Assembly: GCF_024213665.1 (NCBI RefSeq)
Contig: NZ_JANAVP010000017.1
Coordinates: 100,423-164,422 of the forward strand
Source: Streptomyces sp. A3M-1-3
GTDB lineage: Bacteria; Actinomycetota; Actinomycetes; Streptomycetales; Streptomycetaceae
DNA: 64,000 bases
Reading direction: 5' to 3'
Below the pieces are notes generated by a model. The model saw only the letters and a list, made by a program, of their open reading frames with translations. It did no database searches and had not been told where the DNA came from. This document shows positions 53,586 to 62,660 of this stretch, piece after piece (position 1 is the first letter of the stretch; each line of letters begins with the position of its first letter). A program made the position numbers and the translations under genes.

Positions 53586-55334
53586 ATGACTCAGCCGCCC
53601 CAGCCGCCCCCACCGCCCAACGAGCCGCCGCAGGGAGGGTTCGGCGCGCCCCAGGACCCCCCGCCGGGAGGGTTCGGCGCGCCGCAGCAGCCACCGGCGT
53701 ACGGCTATCCGCAGGCTCCTCCGCCCCGCGGGCCCGGTTACGGCTATCCGCAGGCGCCGCAGCCCGGTTACGGCTACCCGCAGCAGCCGCCCCAGCAGCA
53801 GCCGGGGTACGGCTACCCGGCCGCGCCGCCGCCACCGACTCCGCCCGGCGGCGGCTCCGGCGGTGGCGGCAAGAAGATCAACGCCCAGATGATGATCATC
53901 ATCGCGGCGGCCGTCGCGGTGGCGCTGATCATCGTCGGCGGCGTCTGGTACGCGTCGGGCAAGGACGACAACAGCAGCGGCAAGGACGAGTCCAAGGGCA
54001 CCTCGGGCTCGACCGAGGGCGGCAAGGACGGCAAGGGCAGAGATAGCCCCGCCTTCGGGGGCGAGGGCAAGGAGAAGGCCCCGGCCGACCCCAAGTCCAC
54101 GGTCGCCTTCCAGGTGCCGCACCCCAAGGTCACCGACCTGACCACGGTGGAAGGCTCCTGGGTCACCGACACGGTGTACGCGAAGAGCGGCGTCAGCCAG
54201 GTCGTCGGCTACGACCCGGTCAAGGGAACCCAGAAGTGGGTCATCCCGCTGCCGGGCAACGTCTGCGCCGCGACGAAGCACGTCACCCAGGACAACAAGA
54301 CGGCGATCGCGTTCGAGGCCGCCAAGCGGACCGCCGCCGAGAAGTACCAGCGGTGCACCGAGGTCGGCGTGATCGACCTCAACGCGGGCGAGCTGCTGTG
54401 GAGCAAGTCCACGAAGGGGGCCAACGGCGGGGACCAGAAGGTCGACTTCAAGGAGGTCACCATCGGTGGCCCGACCGTCGCCGCGGGCGGCACCAGCGGC
54501 GGGGCCGCATGGAACCTCGCGGACGGCGCGCCCCGCTGGGTGCCGAAGATCGATCCCGAGGACTGCTACGACATGGGGTACGCCGGTGGCGAGGCCCTGG
54601 CCACGGTCCGCAAGTGCGGCCCGTACGAGAACCGGTACCTCGTCGTCCAGGCCCTGGACCCGGCCACCGGCGCGCCGCTGTCCTCGTACAAGATGTCGGC
54701 CGGCATCGAGTGGGCGAGCATCGTCTCCAGCAAGCCGCTGGTGGTGGCGGCCGACGTCGGCGACAGCGCGGGTGACGGCAGCGGCATCTCGGACTTCTTC
54801 TCGATCGACGAGAAGACCGGCAAGCTGCGCAGCAAGATCACGGTCGACGCCGACCGGTACGCCGCCCAGTGCGCGAGCACCGAGGTCGAGTCCTGCCAGA
54901 AGGTCGTGGTCGGCAACGGCCGGATCTATGTGCCGACCGAGGAGCACGAGGGCGCCGGCGAGTACAGCAGGACGAACGAGATCGTCTCCTTCGACCTGAC
55001 CACCGGTAAGGCCACCACCGACCGGGCGGACGCGGGCGACCGCTACACGATGTCCCCGCTGCGGATGGACGGCGGCAACATCATCGCGTACAAGTCGCCC
55101 CCCTACGACGAGGGCGGACAGATCGTCAGCATCGACGGCCGTGCGCTCAAGCAGACCGTGTTGATGGAGAACCCGGGGGACAAGGCCGTCCGTTCCGCGG
55201 AGACCAGCTTCTCGCTGAACCACGCGGAGCTCCGCTACGCGAACGGCCGGATGTACCTCTCCGAGATCCTGATCAGCAAGCCGACGGACAGCACGCAGAA
55301 GGACTACCTCGTGGTCGCCTTCGGGACCGGCTGA
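53586..55334 (+). CDS. Membrane-anchored PQQ-like beta-propeller protein, copy 2
   Basis: A 582-residue paralogue of the preceding protein with the same plan: PPQGGFGAPQDP-type repeats and PGYGYPQ repeats (residues 1-90), one TM (AQMMIIIAAAVAVALIIVGG) near residue 105, a Ser/Lys/Glu linker, and a PQQ-like propeller (VVGYDPVKGTQKWVIPLP; DFFSIDEKTGKLRSKITV). Starts 70 bp after copy 1, probably in one transcript. Several paired Cys in the propeller suggest disulfides outside the membrane. Confidence 0.82.
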   Translation: MTQPPQPPPPPNEPPQGGFGAPQDPPPGGFGAPQQPPAYGYPQAPPPRGPGYGYPQAPQPGYGYPQQPPQQQPGYGYPAAPPPPTPPGGGSGGGGKKINAQMMIIIAAAVAVALIIVGGVWYASGKDDNSSGKDESKGTSGSTEGGKDGKGRDSPAFGGEGKEKAPADPKSTVAFQVPHPKVTDLTTVEGSWVTDTVYAKSGVSQVVGYDPVKGTQKWVIPLPGNVCAATKHVTQDNKTAIAFEAAKRTAAEKYQRCTEVGVIDLNAGELLWSKSTKGANGGDQKVDFKEVTIGGPTVAAGGTSGGAAWNLADGAPRWVPKIDPEDCYDMGYAGGEALATVRKCGPYENRYLVVQALDPATGAPLSSYKMSAGIEWASIVSSKPLVVAADVGDSAGDGSGISDFFSIDEKTGKLRSKITVDADRYAAQCASTEVESCQKVVVGNGRIYVPTEEHEGAGEYSRTNEIVSFDLTTGKATTDRADAGDRYTMSPLRMDGGNIIAYKSPPYDEGGQIVSIDGRALKQTVLMENPGDKAVRSAETSFSLNHAELRYANGRMYLSEILISKPTDSTQKDYLVVAFGTG

Positions 55335-55526
55335 CCCGGCGGACCCGGCGGACCAGGGCAGACCCGGCCTGACCCCGGCAGGCCCCGTACCGGGAGAGCC
55401 TGGAATGACGGAGAATTCGGCATTCTGGGGGCTTCCACCCGGTAACGGGCGCGCAAAGTCGAACAAGCGTGTAGCTTGCCGGGTCAGGAGGGCCGGGGGG
55501 CCTGCTCCTGGGGGATGGGGGGTTCG

Positions 55527-56207
55527 ATGGGAGTGCGGCTCATGGTGGTCGACGACCACCGTCTGCTGGCCGAGGCGCTCGCCTCGGCACTGAAACTGCG
55601 CGGGCACCGAGTGCTCGCCGCGGCCGCGCCCACCTCGGGCGCCGCCGAGCTGGTGGTGAGCCGGGCGCCGGAGGTGTGCCTGTTCGGTACGGCGACCCCG
55701 GCCGAACCGGGCGCCTTCGAGCCGATCGTACGGATCAAACGCGACCGGCCCCAGGTGGCCGTGGTGGTGCTGGGGCCGGTGCCCAGCCCGCGCGGGATCG
55801 CCGCGGCCTTCGCCGCCGGCGCCTGCGGGTACGTACGCCACGACGAGCGCATCGAGGGGGTCGAGCGCGCCATGGTGAAGGCCCGGACCGGCGAGGCCGC
55901 GGTCGCGCCACAGCTGTTGCAAGGCGCCTTCGCCGAGCTGCTCAACCCGGCCGTCCAGCCGGACGACGAGGGCACCCGGCTGCTGCGGATCCTGACGCCG
56001 CGCGAGGTGGAGGTGCTGGTCAGGGTCGCGGACGGCGAGGACACCCGGCTGATCGCCGCCGGCATGGGGATCGCCCCGAGCACGGCCCGGACACACGTCC
56101 AGCGGGTGCTGATGAAGCTGGGCGTCGGGTCCCGGCTGGAGGCCGCGGCGCTCGCGGCGCGCACCGGGCTGCTGGACCGGGTGGCCACCGGCCCGGTGGC
56201 CGACTGA
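55527..56207 (+). CDS. LuxR-type response regulator with degenerate receiver
   Basis: A 226-residue regulator. The receiver starts normally (RLMVVDDHRLLAEALASAL), but the phosphoacceptor position reads PEVCLFGTATP, Gly in place of Asp, and the usual Lys near the end is Arg (CGYVRHDE). The LuxR HTH at residues 150-210 is intact (ILTPREVEVLVRVADGEDTR; APSTARTHVQRVLMKLGV). ATG 55527 has a GGGGGG ribosome site. It probably works without phosphorylation. It ends just before the gal operon and has its own strong terminator. Confidence 0.87.
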   Translation: MGVRLMVVDDHRLLAEALASALKLRGHRVLAAAAPTSGAAELVVSRAPEVCLFGTATPAEPGAFEPIVRIKRDRPQVAVVVLGPVPSPRGIAAAFAAGACGYVRHDERIEGVERAMVKARTGEAAVAPQLLQGAFAELLNPAVQPDDEGTRLLRILTPREVEVLVRVADGEDTRLIAAGMGIAPSTARTHVQRVLMKLGVGSRLEAAALAARTGLLDRVATGPVAD

Positions 56208-56237
56208 ACACGCACGACCGCATGACCTCTGCATGAC

Positions 56238-56274
56238 CTGAGCGGTACGGGAGACGGCTTCCCGTACCGCTCAG
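56238..56274 (+). terminator. Terminator between the response regulator and galT
   Basis: Perfect 15-bp inverted repeat (arms 56238-56252 and 56260-56274; ctgagcggtacggga) with a 7-nt loop. It separates the regulator from the gal operon, whose promoter must lie in the next 115 bp. Confidence 0.9.
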
Positions 56275-56389
56275 CCGTATGCCCGGGCCCCCGGCCGGCC
56301 GCGTGTGCACCACCATTGACGCGTGCTGTTGGGTTGTGGTTCTTTGCGTGTGGTTTTGTTGAGTCGGTCGGTGTGTGAGGAGTGCTCGG

Positions 56390-57451
56390 GTGAAGAAGAC
56401 GTCGGTCCAGCTCGCGGACGGCCGAGAGCTGATCTACTTCGACGCCCGCGACGACGCCGTACGCGACGCAGTCGACCCGCGGCCTCTCGAAGCCGTTTCG
56501 ACCACCTCCGAGATCCGCCACGACCCGCTCCTCGGCGACGCGGTCGCCATCGCCTCGCACCGGCAGACCCGCATCCACCACCCGCCCGCCGACGCCTGCC
56601 CGCTCTGCCCGTCCCACGACGGCCGGCACAGCGAGATCCCCGCCCCGGACTACGACGTCGCCGTCTTCGAGAACCGCTTCCCCTCCCTCGCCGGCGACTC
56701 CGGCCGCTGTGAGGTCGTCTGCTTCACCTCCGACCACGACGCCTCGTTCGCCGACCTCACCGAGGAGCAGGCGGCGCTGGTCCTGGAGGCCTGGACCGAC
56801 CGCACCGCGGAACTGGCCGGACTCCCGGAGGTCAAGCAGGTGTTCTGTTTCGAGAACCGCGGCGCGGAGATCGGGGTCACCCTCGGCCACCCGCACGGAC
56901 AGATCTACGCGTACCCCTTCACCACCCCCCGCACCGCGCTGATGCTGCGCTCGCTCGCCGCGCACACGGAGGCGACCGGCGGCCGGAACCTCTTCGACGA
57001 CGTCGTCGCGCGCGAGCGCGCCGAGGGGAAGCGGGTGGTGCTGGAGGGCCGGCACTGGGTCGCCTTCGTCCCGTACGCCGCGCACTGGCCGTACGAGGTG
57101 CACCTCTACCCCCAGCGGCGGGTCCCCGACCTGCGTGCCCTCGACGACGCGGCGCGCGCGGAGTTCCCCCAGATCTATCTGGAGCTGCTGAGGCGGTTCG
57201 ACCGGATCTTCGGGCCCGGGGAGCCTCCGACGCCGTACATCGCCGCCTGGCATCAGGCGCCGTTCGGCCCGCTGGAGGACTTCGGCGTCGACCGGCAGGA
57301 TTTCGCCCTTCACCTTGAGCTTTTCACCATCCGGCGTACTTCCGGCAAGCTGAAGTTCCTCGCGGGCTCCGAATCCGGCATGAACGTGTTCATCAACGAT
57401 GTGCCGCCCGAGGCCGCGGCCGAGCGACTGCGAGAGGTAGCGAGCAAGTGA
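56390..57451 (+). CDS. galT: Galactose-1-phosphate uridylyltransferase
   Basis: A 353-residue Leloir-pathway enzyme exchanging UMP between UDP-glucose and galactose-1-phosphate. The nucleophile motif is GHPHGQIYAYPF (His-x-His); zinc-site Cys in ADACPLCPSHDG; VFENRFPSL and YEVHLYPQRRVPDL are typical. GTG 56390 has GAGGAG about 9 nt upstream; an ATG-like start 15 nt earlier would overlap that site. First gene of galTEK; its stop overlaps the galE start by 4 bases. Confidence 0.93.
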   Translation: MKKTSVQLADGRELIYFDARDDAVRDAVDPRPLEAVSTTSEIRHDPLLGDAVAIASHRQTRIHHPPADACPLCPSHDGRHSEIPAPDYDVAVFENRFPSLAGDSGRCEVVCFTSDHDASFADLTEEQAALVLEAWTDRTAELAGLPEVKQVFCFENRGAEIGVTLGHPHGQIYAYPFTTPRTALMLRSLAAHTEATGGRNLFDDVVARERAEGKRVVLEGRHWVAFVPYAAHWPYEVHLYPQRRVPDLRALDDAARAEFPQIYLELLRRFDRIFGPGEPPTPYIAAWHQAPFGPLEDFGVDRQDFALHLELFTIRRTSGKLKFLAGSESGMNVFINDVPPEAAAERLREVASK

Positions 57452-58416
57452 GCGCAAAGTACCTGGTCACGGGCGGTGCGGGATATATCGGCAGTGTGGT
57501 GGCGGCGCATCTTCTGGAGGCCGGCCACGAGGTGACCGTCCTCGACGATCTCTCCACCGGATTCCGGGAAGCGGTCCCGGCCGGTGCCGCGTTCATCGAG
57601 GGCCGCATCCAGGACGCCGCCGAATGGCTGGATCCCTCGTACGCGGGGGTGCTGCACTTCGCGGCCTTCTCGCAGGTCGGCGAGTCCGTCGTCAACCCTG
57701 AGAAGTACTGGGTCAACAACGTCGGCGGGACCATGGCCCTGCTGGCCGCCATGCGCGGCGCCGGGGTGCGCACGCTCGTCTTCTCCTCCACCGCGGCGAC
57801 CTACGGCGAACCGGTCTCCACGCCGATCACCGAAGCCGCCGCCACCGTGCCGACCAGCCCGTACGGCGCCTCCAAGCTCGCCGTCGACCACATGATCACG
57901 GGCGAGTGTGCGGCGCACGGACTGGCCGCCGCCTCCCTGCGGTACTTCAACGTGGCCGGCGCGCACGGGGCGTACGGGGAGCGTCACACCCCCGAGTCGC
58001 ACCTCATCCCGCTCGTCCTCCAGGTCGCCCAGGGCAGGCGCGAGGCCATCTCCGTGTACGGCGACGACTACCCCACCCCCGACGGCACCTGCGTCCGCGA
58101 CTACATCCATGTCGCGGACCTCGCCGAGGCGCACCTCCTCGCCCTGGACGCCGTGGTCACCGGCGAACACCTGATCTGCAACCTCGGCAACGGCAACGGC
58201 TTCTCGGTCCGCGAGGTCATCGAGACCGTCCGCAAGGTCACCGGCCACCCGATCCCGGAGACCGCCGCCCCGCGCCGCGCCGGCGACCCGGCCGTGCTCG
58301 TCGCCTCCGCCGAGACGGCCCGGCAGAAGCTCGGCTGGCAGCCCTCGCGCGCCGACCTGGCCGATATCATCGAAGACGCCTGGGCGTTCGCCCGACGGAC
58401 GGACAGTGAGACGTGA
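57448..58416 (+). CDS. galE: UDP-glucose 4-epimerase
   Basis: A 322-residue extended SDR. NAD motif TGGAGYIGSVVAAHL at residues 7-21, DDLSTGFREAVP, catalytic Ser region SSTAATYG and YxxxK in SPYGASKLAVD, and RYFNVAGAHG. GTG 57448 overlaps galT; its stop overlaps galK. It interconverts UDP-galactose and UDP-glucose. Confidence 0.94.
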   Translation: MSAKYLVTGGAGYIGSVVAAHLLEAGHEVTVLDDLSTGFREAVPAGAAFIEGRIQDAAEWLDPSYAGVLHFAAFSQVGESVVNPEKYWVNNVGGTMALLAAMRGAGVRTLVFSSTAATYGEPVSTPITEAAATVPTSPYGASKLAVDHMITGECAAHGLAAASLRYFNVAGAHGAYGERHTPESHLIPLVLQVAQGRREAISVYGDDYPTPDGTCVRDYIHVADLAEAHLLALDAVVTGEHLICNLGNGNGFSVREVIETVRKVTGHPIPETAAPRRAGDPAVLVASAETARQKLGWQPSRADLADIIEDAWAFARRTDSET

Positions 58417-59591
58417 GGATCGCCGAGGACTTCGCAGCGCTCTACGGGACGGCCCCCGAGGGCATATGGGAGGCACCCGGCCGGGTGAACCTGATCGGTG
58501 AGTACACCGACTTCAACGGCGGTTTCGTGATGCCGCTGGCCCTCCCGCACACCGCCGTCGCCGCCGTCTCGCGCCGTACGGACGGAGTCCTGCGCCTCCA
58601 CTCGGCGGACATGGACGGCGGCGTGGTCCAGCTGCGCGTCGACGAACTGGCCCCGCTCTCGGGGGCGGGCTGGGCTGCGTACCCGGTGGGTGTGGTCTGG
58701 GCGCTGCGGGAGGCCGGCCACGCCGTCACCGGCGCCGACATCCACCTGACGTCCACCGTGCCGACGGGCGCGGGCCTGTCCTCGTCCGCCGCGCTGGAGG
58801 TGGTCACCGCCCTCGCCCTGAACGACCTGTACGAACTGGGCCTGAGCCGAGAGCAGTTGGCGGTCACGGGACAGCGCGCCGAGAACGCCTTCGTCGGCGT
58901 CCCGTGCGGGATCATGGACCAGACGGCCTCGGCCTCCTGCACGGACGGTCACGTCCTGCACCTCGACACCCGCGACCTCAGCCGGCGACAGATCCCGTTC
59001 GACCTGGCCGGCCGCGGACTGCGGCTGCTGGTCGTCGACACCCGCGTGAAGCACGCGCTCGGCGACGGCGCGTACGCGGAGCGGCGCGCCGGGTGCGAGG
59101 CGGGTGCGCGGGCGCTCGGCGTGCGCGCGCTGCGCGAGGTCGCCCACGTGCAACTGCCCGATGCCCTCGCCTGTTTGAGCGACGAGACGGTACGACGCTA
59201 TGTGCGGCACGTGGTCACCGACAACCACCGGGTCGGACAGGTGGTCGCGCTGCTCGACGCGGGAGACGTCCGCGCCGTCGGGCCGGTGCTGACTGAGGGC
59301 CACTCCTCGCTCCGGGACGACCTCCGGGTCTCCTGTCCCGAGCTGGACCTGGTGGTGGCCGCCGCGAACGCGGCGGGCGCGCTGGGCGCCCGGATGACGG
59401 GCGGCGGCTTCGGCGGCTCCGCGATCGTCCTGGTCGAGGCGGCGGAGGCGGACATGGTGGCCAAATCCGTCACCGAGGCATTCTCCGCCGCGGGGTACTC
59501 GGCTCCGCGGATCTTCCCGGCGGTTCCGTCGGCGGGTGCACGCAGACTCACACACGGGTTCGCGCCCGGTCTCACACACGGGCTCAAGTGA
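58413..59591 (+). CDS. galK: Galactokinase
   Basis: A 392-residue GHMP kinase. Galactokinase signature GRVNLIGEYTDFNGGFVMP near residue 25, phosphate loop VPTGAGLSSSAALEV near residue 120, Asp of the active site in GIMDQTASASC, and MTGGGFGGSAIVLVE near residue 330. GTG 58413 overlaps galE (GTGA). The last 15 residues are a small duplicated tail (LTHGFAPGLTHGLK, from a repeat of ctcacacacggg). Completes galTEK. Confidence 0.94.
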   Translation: MRIAEDFAALYGTAPEGIWEAPGRVNLIGEYTDFNGGFVMPLALPHTAVAAVSRRTDGVLRLHSADMDGGVVQLRVDELAPLSGAGWAAYPVGVVWALREAGHAVTGADIHLTSTVPTGAGLSSSAALEVVTALALNDLYELGLSREQLAVTGQRAENAFVGVPCGIMDQTASASCTDGHVLHLDTRDLSRRQIPFDLAGRGLRLLVVDTRVKHALGDGAYAERRAGCEAGARALGVRALREVAHVQLPDALACLSDETVRRYVRHVVTDNHRVGQVVALLDAGDVRAVGPVLTEGHSSLRDDLRVSCPELDLVVAAANAAGALGARMTGGGFGGSAIVLVEAAEADMVAKSVTEAFSAAGYSAPRIFPAVPSAGARRLTHGFAPGLTHGLK

Positions 59592-59870
59592 AAAGTTCTT
59601 TGTCGACTTCTGTCTCTTTGTGAAACTTCCGGCACACCACAAACATCCTGGCCAACCAGTTCTGCGATTCACCTTCCGCTCCCCGCCGCCGCCCGTAGGC
59701 TGATGCACAGCACCGGTGGGGGCCGGTGTTGATTCAGGGGTAGCGACAGTCGGGTACGACGCCCGGGGTGAGGTGGCAGTCGAAGTACGGCGGCGGCCGT
59801 GCGACTGCGGTTCACCCGTCTCCGGGCGCCGTACCCGTGCCGGTCTGTTCCCCGATGCATGGGGGTGTCT

Positions 59871-60629
59871 GTGGTTCGTATCCGTGTTCTCGTGGTGGAC
59901 GATCACCGCATCTTCGCCGAGTCACTGGCGGCCGCCCTGGCCGCCGAGCCCGACGTGGACGTGTCCGCGGCCGGCAGCGGCCCCGCCGCGCTGCGCTGCA
60001 TGGACCGGTCGGTGGCCGAAGGGCGCAGATTCGATGTCCTGCTGGTCGACGCCGACCTCGGCAGCTCGGCGGGCACGCATGCGGTGCCCGACGCGGGCAG
60101 CGAGGACGGCGTGGTGGACGGCATCTCGCTGGTGGCCGGGGTGCGTTCGGCCCAGCCCGCGGTCCGTACGGTCGTACTCGCCGAGCGGGACGACCCGCGC
60201 CGGGCCGCGCTCGCCCTGCAGGCCGGAGCGTCCGGCTGGGTGGCCAAGGACTGCTCGCTGTCCCGGCTGCTCGCCGTGATCCGGGGCGTGCTGCGCGAGG
60301 AGACGCATCTGCCGCCGGCCCTGCTCACGGGCGTACTGCGGGAGTTGACCGCGGCGCGCAAGCACCGCACGGAGAGCGAGCGGCTCGTCGAGTCGCTGAC
60401 CCCGCGCGAGCGGGAGGTGCTGTGCTGCATGGTGGCCGGCCTGAACCGCAAGGATGTGGCGTCCCGGCTGTTCCTCTCGCCGCACACCGTCCGTACGCAT
60501 ATGCAGAACGTGCTGGGAAAGCTCGGCGTGCACTCGACGCTGGCCGCGGTCGCACTGGCCCGCCGCGCGGGCGTCCGGCCGGTCGACCTAGCCGGGGATG
60601 TTGTCGAACGGAGCAGTCAGTTGGCGTAG
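59871..60629 (+). CDS. LuxR-type response regulator
   Basis: A 252-residue regulator. Receiver with acidic pocket VRIRVLVVDDHRIFAESLA, phosphoacceptor Asp in FDVLLVDADLG, and Lys in GWVAKD; an extra segment of about 20 residues (THAVPDAGSEDGVVDG) follows the Asp. LuxR HTH near the C-terminus (SLTPREREVLCCMVAGLNRK; SPHTVRTHMQNVLGKLGV). GTG 59871 is preferred because GGGGG lies 5 nt upstream; ATG 59859 in frame is the alternative. No histidine kinase is adjacent. Its 3' end overlaps the convergent marR gene by 42 bp. Confidence 0.87.
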   Translation: MVRIRVLVVDDHRIFAESLAAALAAEPDVDVSAAGSGPAALRCMDRSVAEGRRFDVLLVDADLGSSAGTHAVPDAGSEDGVVDGISLVAGVRSAQPAVRTVVLAERDDPRRAALALQAGASGWVAKDCSLSRLLAVIRGVLREETHLPPALLTGVLRELTAARKHRTESERLVESLTPREREVLCCMVAGLNRKDVASRLFLSPHTVRTHMQNVLGKLGVHSTLAAVALARRAGVRPVDLAGDVVERSSQLA

Positions 60630-61085
60630 CAGTCCGGCCAGCTCGCCGCGCTGCGCGCGGGAGAGCTCGGCGAGGATCGCGCGCTCCTGGGCGAGCAGCC
60701 CGGCCAGCGCCTGGTCGGCCCGGTCGCGGCCCTCGGGGGTGAGCCGCACCAGCACGCCGCGCCGGTCGCTGGGGTCGGGCAGCCGCTCGACCAGGCCCTT
60801 CTTGGCGAGCCGGTCGATGCGGTTGGTCATGGTCCCCGAGGTGACCAGTGTCTGGGTGAGCAGTTGGCCGGGGGAGAGCTGGTACGGGGCTCCGGCGCGC
60901 CGCAGCGAGGTGAGCACGTCGAACTCCCAGGGCTCCAGGCTGTGCTCGGAGAACGCGAGCCGGCGGGCCCGGTCGAGATGGCGGGCGAGCCGGCTGACGC
61001 GGCTGAGCACCTCGAGTGGCTCCACGTCGAGGTCCGGGCGCTCGCGGCGCCATGCTGCGACCAGTCGGTCGACCTCGTCCTCCAT
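60588..61085 (-). CDS. MarR-family transcriptional regulator
   Basis: A 165-residue winged-helix repressor. HTH at about residues 60-85 (QLSPGQLLTQTLVTSGTMTN) and the wing RLPDPSDRRGVLVRLTPEG. ATG 61085. Divergent from the trans-aconitate methyltransferase gene; a palindrome in the shared region is its likely operator. The 3' 42 bp overlap the response regulator gene on the other strand. Confidence 0.9.
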   Translation of the reverse strand: MEDEVDRLVAAWRRERPDLDVEPLEVLSRVSRLARHLDRARRLAFSEHSLEPWEFDVLTSLRRAGAPYQLSPGQLLTQTLVTSGTMTNRIDRLAKKGLVERLPDPSDRRGVLVRLTPEGRDRADQALAGLLAQERAILAELSRAQRGELAGLLRQLTAPFDNIPG

Positions 61086-61120
61086 GACGATCAGTGTAAG
61101 GGGTCTGTCGATATGAAGTC

Positions 61121-61134
61121 TCTTGACATCAAGA
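61121..61134. promoter_or_regulatory. Probable MarR operator overlapping a -35 box
   Basis: Perfect 14-bp palindrome TCTTGACATCAAGA. TTGACA within it is a consensus -35 for the plus-strand methyltransferase gene, with a weak -10 (gactat-type) 18 nt further on, so binding would block transcription. Confidence 0.75.
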
Positions 61135-61216
61135 TATATTTTGCTGGACTATTGGGCAGGCAGGGGCCGGAACCTGGTTCCGCTTCTGCAAGCAGCGCCA
61201 GCAAGGGGGCTCGAAC

Positions 61217-62074
61217 ATGCATTCCGAATCCGTGTCGTCTGCGCCATCAGCGTCAGCTGCGCCCACCTGGGACCCGCAGCAGTACCTGCGTCACTCCGGC
61301 CATCGCACCCGGCCGTTCCTGGATCTTCTCGCCCGCATACCCGAACTGCCGTCCACCGGCCGCCGGCCGTCGCGTATCGCCGACCTCGGCTGCGGCCCCG
61401 GCAACGTCACCAAACTCCTCGCGGACCGCTGGCCGGACGCCCACATCACCGGCTTCGACCTGTCGCCCGAAATGCTCGCGCAGGCGCAGAAGCAGTACGC
61501 CGGCACCACACCCGGCGGCGGCTGGCTCGACTTCCGTCCGGCGGACGCGGCGCACTGGACGCCGGAGGAACCGTACGACCTGATCGTCTCCAACGCCGCC
61601 CTCCAGTGGGTGCCCAACCACCCCGAGTCGTTCCCCATCTGGCTCGACGGCCTCAAGCCGGGCGGCACGTTCGCCTTCCAGATCCCCGGCAACTTCAACG
61701 CGCCGAGCCACGCGCTCCTCGGCGAACTGTGCGACGCCCCGCAGTGGCGCGACCGGCTCGAGGGCCACGGCCGCCGCTTCGTACACATCCTCGACCCCGA
61801 CGAGTACCTGATGCGGCTCACGGACCTCGGCTGCGAGGCCGACGCCTGGGAGACGACCTACCTGCAACTCCTGCGCGGCCAGGACCCGGTGCTCGACTGG
61901 GTCAAGGGCACCGCCCTGCGGCCGGTCCTCACCGCCCTGGAGGGCGACGAGGCGGCGACGGAGGAGTTCCTCGCCCAGTACCGCGACCTGCTCCGCAAGG
62001 CCTACCCGCCGGGCCCGCGGGGCACGGTCTTCCCGTTCCGCCGGATCTTCGCCGTCGCCCGGAAGGTGTCGTGA
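61217..62074 (+). CDS. tam: Trans-aconitate 2-methyltransferase
   Basis: A 285-residue SAM methyltransferase of the Tam family, which esterifies trans-aconitate, an inhibitor of the citric acid cycle. N-terminal WDPQQYLRHSGHRTRPFLDL is the family's start; SAM motif IADLGCGPGNVTKLL near residue 53; FDLSPEMLAQA; SNAALQWVPNHPE; and IPGNFNAPSH. ATG 61217. Coupled to the VOC gene and divergent from marR. The substrate is inferred from family likeness. Confidence 0.87.
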   Translation: MHSESVSSAPSASAAPTWDPQQYLRHSGHRTRPFLDLLARIPELPSTGRRPSRIADLGCGPGNVTKLLADRWPDAHITGFDLSPEMLAQAQKQYAGTTPGGGWLDFRPADAAHWTPEEPYDLIVSNAALQWVPNHPESFPIWLDGLKPGGTFAFQIPGNFNAPSHALLGELCDAPQWRDRLEGHGRRFVHILDPDEYLMRLTDLGCEADAWETTYLQLLRGQDPVLDWVKGTALRPVLTALEGDEAATEEFLAQYRDLLRKAYPPGPRGTVFPFRRIFAVARKVS

Positions 62075-62436
62075 TGCTGGTCGCCGTCGACCATGTGCAG
62101 CCGGCCGCTCCGCCGGGCTCCGAGGATGACCTGCGCGCGTACTACGCGGACATCCTCGGCATGACCGAACTGCCCAAGCCGCCGGTCCTGGCGGCCCGCG
62201 GCGGCTGCTGGTTCGCGGCCGGCCCGGTCCAGCTGCACCTTGGCATCGAATCCGCCTTCGTCCCGGCCGGAAAGGCCCACCCGGGACTGCGGGTCAAGGA
62301 CATCGAGGCGTACGCGGAACGCCTGGCGTCCCGCGGCGCGAAGGTGGTCTGGGACGACAACCTGCCGGGCCACCGCCGCTTCTACTCACAGGACCCGGTG
62401 GGAAACCGCCTCGAATTCCTGGAGCCGGCGCCCTGA
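62074..62436 (+). CDS. VOC-family (glyoxalase-like) protein
   Basis: A 120-residue single vicinal-oxygen-chelate domain: VAVDHVQPAAPPGSEDDLRA with the N-terminal metal His, AYYADILGM, VQLHLGIESAF, and the end FYSQDPVGNRLEFLEP with the metal Glu. ATG 62074 shares a base with the tam stop; GGAAGG lies 7 nt upstream. Function unknown; probably in the MarR-controlled operon. Confidence 0.82.
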   Translation: MLVAVDHVQPAAPPGSEDDLRAYYADILGMTELPKPPVLAARGGCWFAAGPVQLHLGIESAFVPAGKAHPGLRVKDIEAYAERLASRGAKVVWDDNLPGHRRFYSQDPVGNRLEFLEPAP

Positions 62437-62660
62437 CCCCCACCCGATCGGTTGATCATCTGCCGGTCCGGCGCACTGGGGCGCCACGCATGCGTAGCGT
62501 CCCGGTGTCACCTGTGCCCGTAGACCGACGCCGCTGCCTTAAGGCAGACGCCGGCATTGCGGTGTGGTCGCCGCGCTCTCGCCTCAGCGGCTGGGCTGTA
62601 ACCGGCACCGGCGCCCTCTGCTGACGTGGGTACACCTGATGTTGCCTGCTTCAGCCCGAT
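62437..62660. other. Intergenic region with a 14-bp palindrome
   Basis: No gene seen. ctgccttaaggcag at 62534-62547 is a perfect palindrome about 115 bp before the next start, a candidate operator. Confidence 0.5.

Noticed and set aside
53493..56234. 913-codon minus-strand frame across PQQ copy 2 and the response regulator
   Set aside because: Spans two real plus-strand genes and the gap between them; low-complexity translation.
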